In this document: in pieces, positions 58,819 to 64,000 of the stretch
How positions within the stretch are numbered: position 1 is the stretch's first letter
Layout of the letters: each line of letters starts with the position of its first letter
DNA from: Symsagittifera roscoffensis
Taxonomy: Eukaryota; Xenacoelomorpha; Acoela; Convolutidae
DNA: 64,000 nucleotides
Direction of reading: 5' to 3'
NCBI RefSeq assembly: GCF_963678635.1
Contig: NC_087065.1
Span: 48,300,381-48,364,380, forward strand
Made by a program: the position numbers and the translations under genes
The notes under the pieces: generated by a model
Databases searched by the model: none
What the model was told of the DNA's origin: nothing
Seen by the model: the letters and a program-made list of their open reading frames with translations, nothing else

Positions 58819-60356
58819 ATGTTTATTTTTCAACATTCCCAAATAACACAAAAAGAATTCGAAAAATTAGCCGAACTATTATTAAAATTTCCAACAGTTT
58901 ATGCAACATCAAAATTTGATGTTGGAAAATTAGTTCACCACTACATTTACCTTTAAAACCTGACGCAGTTTTCAAAAATCAAAGAGCAAGTAAAGTACCG
59001 ATACATATACAAGATAAAGTAAACAGACAACTTGACATTTTAGAACAAAATGAAATTTTATCACCAGTAAACAAAAAGGAACAACCAAAAGATAACACCT
59101 TTATCAACCCAGTTATCATCTTAGCTAAAGGAGAATCACTAAAAATCTATCTAGATGCTAGATACCTCAATTCACTAGTTGACGAAACTAAATAAAATTG
59201 GTACATTGAACCTATTCAAGTAATTCTAACATAAACAAATGGTAAATATTTCACAACTGCAGATATGAATAGTGCATACAATCAAATGCCACTAGATGAA
59301 CAATCACGACGATTAACAAAATTCGTTATTGGAAATCAACAATACGAATTCAATAGAATATTCTATGGTTTTTCCATAAGACCAGCAGCTTTTTCAGCTT
59401 TTATGAGTAAAATCTTTAGACCATTTATACTCAAAAAACATTCAATCACATACTTAGATGATGTTTTCATGCAGTCACAAACGAAAGACGAAATGTTTAT
59501 AATTTTAGAACAATATCATAAATTACTCAAAAACGAAAACATGAAAGCAGGCCCAGACAAATCACATTTTTTCCTAACACGCGTAAAATTTCTTGGCCAC
59601 ATTATCAAAAGTAAAACTATAACTCTATTGAAATCACGAATACACGCGATTCAGAAACTTCAGCCACCCGCAAATAAAAAGAAAATCCAAGATCTTCTTG
59701 GAATGTTAAATTTCTTAACTATATATGTACACAAAATGCAATTATACTTAAGACCTTTCTATAACATCCTTAGACAACAAAATAACTTCGAATGGACTAC
59801 CAAACATCAAACAAGATTCGAAGAAATAAAAAAACTGTTAACACAACAAACATCAAATACAATCCCAAATCCAAGTCAACCATTTTACGCAATGTTCGAT
59901 GCTTCAAACTTTGGCATCGGCGCAGCATTGCTACAATCACACAGTGGAACAAACAAAATGAATCGTGTAAAAAATTCTCGCTTATTTACACCAGCTGAAC
60001 TACGACTCTCTACTCTCATGAGAGAATGCACAGCTATAATATACACACTTACCGAATATGAATTTCTAATACTTGGATCTAAACATCCAACAGTTCTATT
60101 TACAGATCATAAACCTATAATATTTCTTTTTACTCAGAAATCAAACCCAAGCCATAGAATTTATAGATTTCAATTAATTTTAATGAAATTCCCAAACTTA
60201 CATATAGTTTGGGCAGCAGGAAAAAATCTTGCACTACCAGATACATTAAGTAGAAATACACCACCTGAACTACTTACACGAAAAACTACAGTTGAAATAC
60301 CACAAAATATTAAATTCTATTTTGCAAAAAATGAAACATCACCGAAATTGGAATAA
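58819..60356 (+). pseudogene. pol: X reverse transcriptase and RNase H
   Basis: The only complete RT of the X element. A 1-bp deletion near 58927 shifts the frame early, then the frame runs PLKPDAVFKNQRASK, LDARYLNSLVDE, with TAAs near 59192 and 59231, into the long open part: TTADMNSAYNQMPL, IFYGFSIRPAAFS, YLDD (59451-59462, catalytic), VKFLGHIIKS, DLLGMLNFL. RNase H follows: MFDASNFGIGAALL, an E in LRECTAIIY, LFTDHKPIIF, LALPDTLSR. Together they copy RNA into DNA. YLDD and this RNase H order mark Ty3/Gypsy. Nonsense codons make it non-functional as it stands. Confidence 0.85.
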
Positions 60357-60533
60357 AAGTATGCAATAAAAACTGATATAGATCAGTCACAAATATATAA
60401 CTTCTAACACAAATAAATAAAGATCTATTAGGAACATCCACATTCAAACCAATTCCTTATTCACATTGGATAAAAAATAATACTCAACAAAAAACAATCA
60501 AATAACAACCACACAAAACATAACACTTTTCCA

Positions 60534-60845
60534 TTGATAGAAAAAGAAATTTTAACTGACAAAATAAATTTATCAGGACCACCAATAAATGATTCAAAAT
60601 ACACAATAAATCAAGTTTTTGATCTCCATGACCCACTCGACACAATTCCTTTATCAAAAATAGAAGTTGAAAATATTTTTCTACCACCAACAGGAAAAAT
60701 TACACTACAGTTATTACAAAAATACCAAAATTTTGATCCCGTAATTCGACAAATCAAATCATGGCACAAGTATAAAACAAAACCAAGAAAGGCTGATACA
60801 ACAATATTAGGAAATGAAATACTACTCCGATACTTTAGAAAATAA
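60534..60845 (+). pseudogene. pol: X RNase H-integrase linker
   Basis: 103 codons in the same frame as RT and integrase, beginning after a run of stops at 60354-60530. Contains DPVIRQIKSWHKYKT and GNEILLRYFRK, typical of the segment before the integrase zinc domain. TAA at 60843. Confidence 0.6.
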
Positions 60846-60959
60846 AATAATACAACTATTAATAAAATTACAGACCTTTTAGAACATCAAACACCCAATC
60901 TTAAAGTACCATGTCGCCCCCCTCAGCATGATGCTGATAATATATAACATATCCCATAC

Positions 60960-62105
60960 ACAACATACAAAAAGACACTCAGGATCAGAAAAGACATATT
61001 CAAATTTTACACAAAATTTTACTTCCCAAATGCACCAATTTGGGTTAAAGTATTATGCAACGATTGCATAGTATGTCCATTAAATAAACCTTGTCCAAAT
61101 CAAGAACAAATAGCAACAAAACAAGATTTTAAAGGACAAAGCCTATTTTTCAATCATAGAATTTCATTCGACACAAAAGGACCAATTTCACCATCCTCCG
61201 AAGGAAATTCTTATATTATGGTACTTATTGATGCATTTACACGCTACGTAGCACTCAACACAGTACCACATTGTAATGCTTATTACGCATACATAACATT
61301 TTTCGAACATTGGATAGCTAAATTCAGACTACCAGAAATACTAGTCACAGATAATGGAACAGAATTCATTAACAACGAAATCATCACATTATGCCACCTA
61401 TATAATATTAAACATAAACCACGTACGTCTCATGCACCTTGGACAAATGGATTAGTTGAAGATATGAATCGTTCCCTACAAGAATATCTTAGATGCATCA
61501 TAAGTGGAAATGATACAGGATATACTGAATGGTCAACAGATGTAAAATTTTTCCCATTATCCTATAATTCACAAACTACAACAACTTTCGGAATGTCACC
61601 ATATGAAATGGTTTTTAATCAAACGCCACGTAAACCAATTATGTTTACAGCAAACGCTCATAAAAATGCACAAGGTTATTGTCAACCCAACAAAGATTCA
61701 ATTTGTTTTAACCTACCCTTACACACACATGATGAAGACCACTTTCATCATCCACAAATTTTGAAATTAGCTTCCGGTACACATACCGAATGGATTTTAA
61801 AAAGAGATAAAAAACAAAGAAATCTACCAAAAAGAAACAAAAAAATTGTTACAAAGGCAAATTGTAAGTAACCAAATTAATTCACGCTTCATGCCAGCCG
61901 CAGACTTAAAAATTGGAACATTTGTTTTAATACCTAATTTTGATATACAAAAAGGAATATCGAAAAAAAAATAAAAACTACTTCAAAAAGGACCATACCA
62001 AACAATTGATAAACCTACTGAAGTAACAAACAAACTTACTGACTCCAGCCAGAAGGAAATCATACAACACAGTAACAACAATTTACCTTATTATTCAAAG
62101 GAATA
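60960..62105 (+). pseudogene. pol: X integrase
   Basis: Zinc-domain Cys residues in CNDCIVC (61056 onward; the His pair is degraded upstream). Core: D at 61230 (VLIDAFTRY), D at 61350 (TDNGTEF), E at 61458 (NGLVEDMN), a D,D-35-E triad with all three acids intact. Open from about 61000 to 61871. The C-terminal part continues in another frame (FMPAADLKIGTFVLIPNF; a GPY module, QKGPYQTIDKP), interrupted by TAA near 61972. It would insert the cDNA into host DNA. Confidence 0.85.
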
Positions 62106-62509
62106 AGCACTTCGCGAATTAACTCAATTATATTCTTTCACAGGTTTACACATCGTTCAAAATAACCCACAAATAGAACAAAATCGAATCGTTAATACTA
62201 CCAAAAATACAAAAACAATTCAAACGCAAAATATAGCCCCTCAAAGATCAAACACACCAGAATCAAATATACCTCAAAAAGAAAGAAAAAAATAGAAAAT
62301 TAGCAGAAAAAATTTTACCACAGGATCAACAACAAAAATCCGAACATAGAGAATCATCAAGTGTTAGAAGTCAACTACGAAAAAACTATAAAACACTTAT
62401 CTCACAATCTAAAATATTAAAGAAAGTTGAATTTCAGAAACAACCTTGATTTAAAGATTACCGTAAACATTCTTTTTTATCACTTTAAACCTTCACATTT
62501 CTGTAAAAA

Positions 62510-63975
62510 CATGATGAAAATAACCTCGATCAATTCTAGTTCAAATTCAGCCAATAGAAATTGTTCAAATTGTCACCATTCTATCTCTAACACAAACTTA
62601 TTTAGCCGATAGAAATCAATCTCCAGGCATATCAATAACTATAACTTTACAACCTCCAGTTCAAAAATAAGCAAATTGCTAAAACTTGACAACGAAAATA
62701 AACACTACTTCAATATTATAACCCTCCCGTATCAGATTATGCAAAAATCAACAATATTTTCCCAATTCAGACCTCAAAAGTCCCCCAACCAAACATGGCA
62801 AATTAAGTAAAAAAGACCCATGATCATTTGGCCTAAAGTACAAGTATTTCAAAGATACCCCCATTTATCCAACAAATGAAAACAATACTATGAAGACCTC
62901 CCGAACACCGAAAAAATAGCCCTCAACAATTTTTGACAAAACTCAACCCACTTGTCAAAAAATCAATAAATAATCCGACCACTCTTGAATTTCGCCTCAA
63001 AACTTTATAAAATATTCGACGAACAAATCACTTCTTAAATGCTTCTTTCCATAACAGTTGATCACATAAAACAAAAACTTGTAAACCTCTTCACAAAAGT
63101 TTTCAATCTATTTCAATTGTTGATATACTTTTTCATTGAAGTTTTTGAATTAATAATAATAATTTCTATAGTTTTTTGCAATTTTTTTAAATTTTCTATT
63201 CCCTATTTGAAATATATCTCCAACTCTCCCAAATCCATGACCACATCTACAGGTGCGAATACGTATAATCTATCTAAATGATACGAACTATTTTCAGTCG
63301 AACAGATATTTTTCTTTTATACATAATTTTCCTCACATTTTTATTCTCCCTCATCATGACAATGTGCAAATGTATAAAAAAGGCAATAGTCACCTTTGTC
63401 CTAGCAACTATTCGCTTGATACTTTTTATTGAAGAATATTTTAATAAACACAAATTTTCCAGTAAAAATTAAAATTCAGATAACTTTCCAAAATTGCTAA
63501 TCAACAACCACCAAACCAGCTCCCACCAACCACATACCAAGAAAGTCCAATAACACCTACAACTGCAAACAATCCCCAACCATCAACACGCATTTCTTTC
63601 CAAGACAATCCATACACCTTTGAAGAACGACACGCACGCTTATCAGAACCACTAGAACCAGTTCATCGACAAGCATCTTTATGTGAACCAACATATAACT
63701 TATACCCCACCTTGCAACAAGACCTCAATCGAGTCAGACATATTAGCCAAAATCAAAATACATCTGAGATACATAGACAAATTATACACCCGCGAAGAAA
63801 CAGAAATTTTCAAACCCCCCGAGTTCATTTTGATATACCTCAATCACCAACACCAACTACCTCAGAACTTTCAAGCAATACACTAACAGAAACTCCCACA
63901 CTTCTTTCACAACATAGCACCTCAAATATACCCTCACACTACTTAGGTTCAACCCCAACATCACAACAAATCTGA
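62510..63975 (+). pseudogene. Env-like remnant of X
   Basis: After integrase, where env lies in such elements. A hydrophobic, signal-peptide-like start (EIVQIVTILSLTQTYLADR) lies at about 62548-62615. 62640-63030 is riddled with stops. Hydrophobic segments occur at 63090-63225 and 63278-63420 (FLLYIIFLTFLFSLIMT, then a charged amphipathic stretch). A Pro/Thr/Ser-rich 164-codon tail (63484-63975) ends it. Transmembrane span followed by Pro-rich tail matches the layout of the intact glycoprotein ORF at the window start, though I see no clear residue-level match. Frames differ between parts, so it is broken. Confidence 0.4.
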
Positions 63976-64000
63976 GAAAACCCTTTGAATCCCCCAGACA

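Larger units (their letters stand above)
55699..59236 (+). repeat. X internal tandem repeat, unit 3 (3538 bp)
   Basis: Last unit; continues into the only full RT. The outer edges AG-TAAACA-GCC (48609) and CA-TAAACA-AAT (59229) share TAAACA, the likely microhomology. Confidence 0.85.
46386..64000 (+). mobile_element. A/T-rich Ty3/Gypsy element X, internally triplicated, runs off window
   Basis: 46386-46887 is a leader like 31743-32245. Then come ORFs a and b, gag, three tandem copies of capsid-nucleocapsid-protease-early RT, the single remaining RT/RNase H/integrase, and an env-like remnant. Base use is strongly A/T-rich and products are rich in Asn, Thr, Gln and Lys, unlike G. The coding frames carry many nonsense codons. 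Confidence 0.75.

Overview
The window looks like transposon-packed DNA from an invertebrate animal. There are no prokaryotic gene layouts. Almost everything codes for LTR-retrotransposon proteins, a small spliceosomal-type intron is visible, and TATA-box promoters sit in long terminal repeats. I cannot fix the phylum; arthropod or nematode are my leading guesses. No ordinary host gene was recognised. Two element families are interleaved: a balanced-composition giant element (family G) and a strongly A/T-rich, Asn/Thr-rich element (family X). Both have Ty3/Gypsy-type reverse transcriptase and a D,D-35-E integrase. Layout: 1-3.7 kb is the 3' end of an A/T-rich env-bearing element, with two long intact overlapping ORFs: a membrane glycoprotein and a second ORF of unknown function. 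3.7-7.4 kb is gene-free and holds a pair of 387-bp direct repeats with a palindrome. 7.44-31.74 kb is a giant (~24 kb) LTR element G. Its parts are a 5' LTR, a 3.1-kb leader full of CCCTCCG motifs and a duplicated hairpin, a small ORF, gag with two zinc knuckles, protease, RT-RNase H, a long acidic spacer, an integrase fused to a macro-domain-like C-terminus, a second very long ORF (at least 2400 codons) with an SGNH/GDSL hydrolase domain, and a 3' LTR. 31.74-34.95 kb is the 5' part of an X element. 34.95-46.39 kb repeats the 3' half of G with its LTR, and 46.39-64 kb repeats X and carries it on through protease, RT, RNase H, integrase and an env-like remnant. The repetition has a simple explanation. 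The segment 20361-34951 was tandemly duplicated to 34952-about 49596, joining a point inside G pol to a point inside X gag. Independently, a 3.54-kb piece of X (gag capsid to early RT) was tandemly triplicated (48614-52160, 52161-55698, 55699-59236) at a TAAACA microhomology. Shared variants suggest the triplication came first. In both families Gag packages RNA, the protease matures the polyprotein, RT/RNase H copies it and integrase inserts the copy. G adds two predicted activities that are rare in such elements, a macro domain and an SGNH hydrolase. All G and X reading frames here carry nonsense codons or frameshifts, and the two G copies are broken at different places, so comparing them shows the older open frames. 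Only the glycoprotein ORF, its overlapping partner and a few small ORFs are intact. Everything here was read by eye; no search or alignment program was run.
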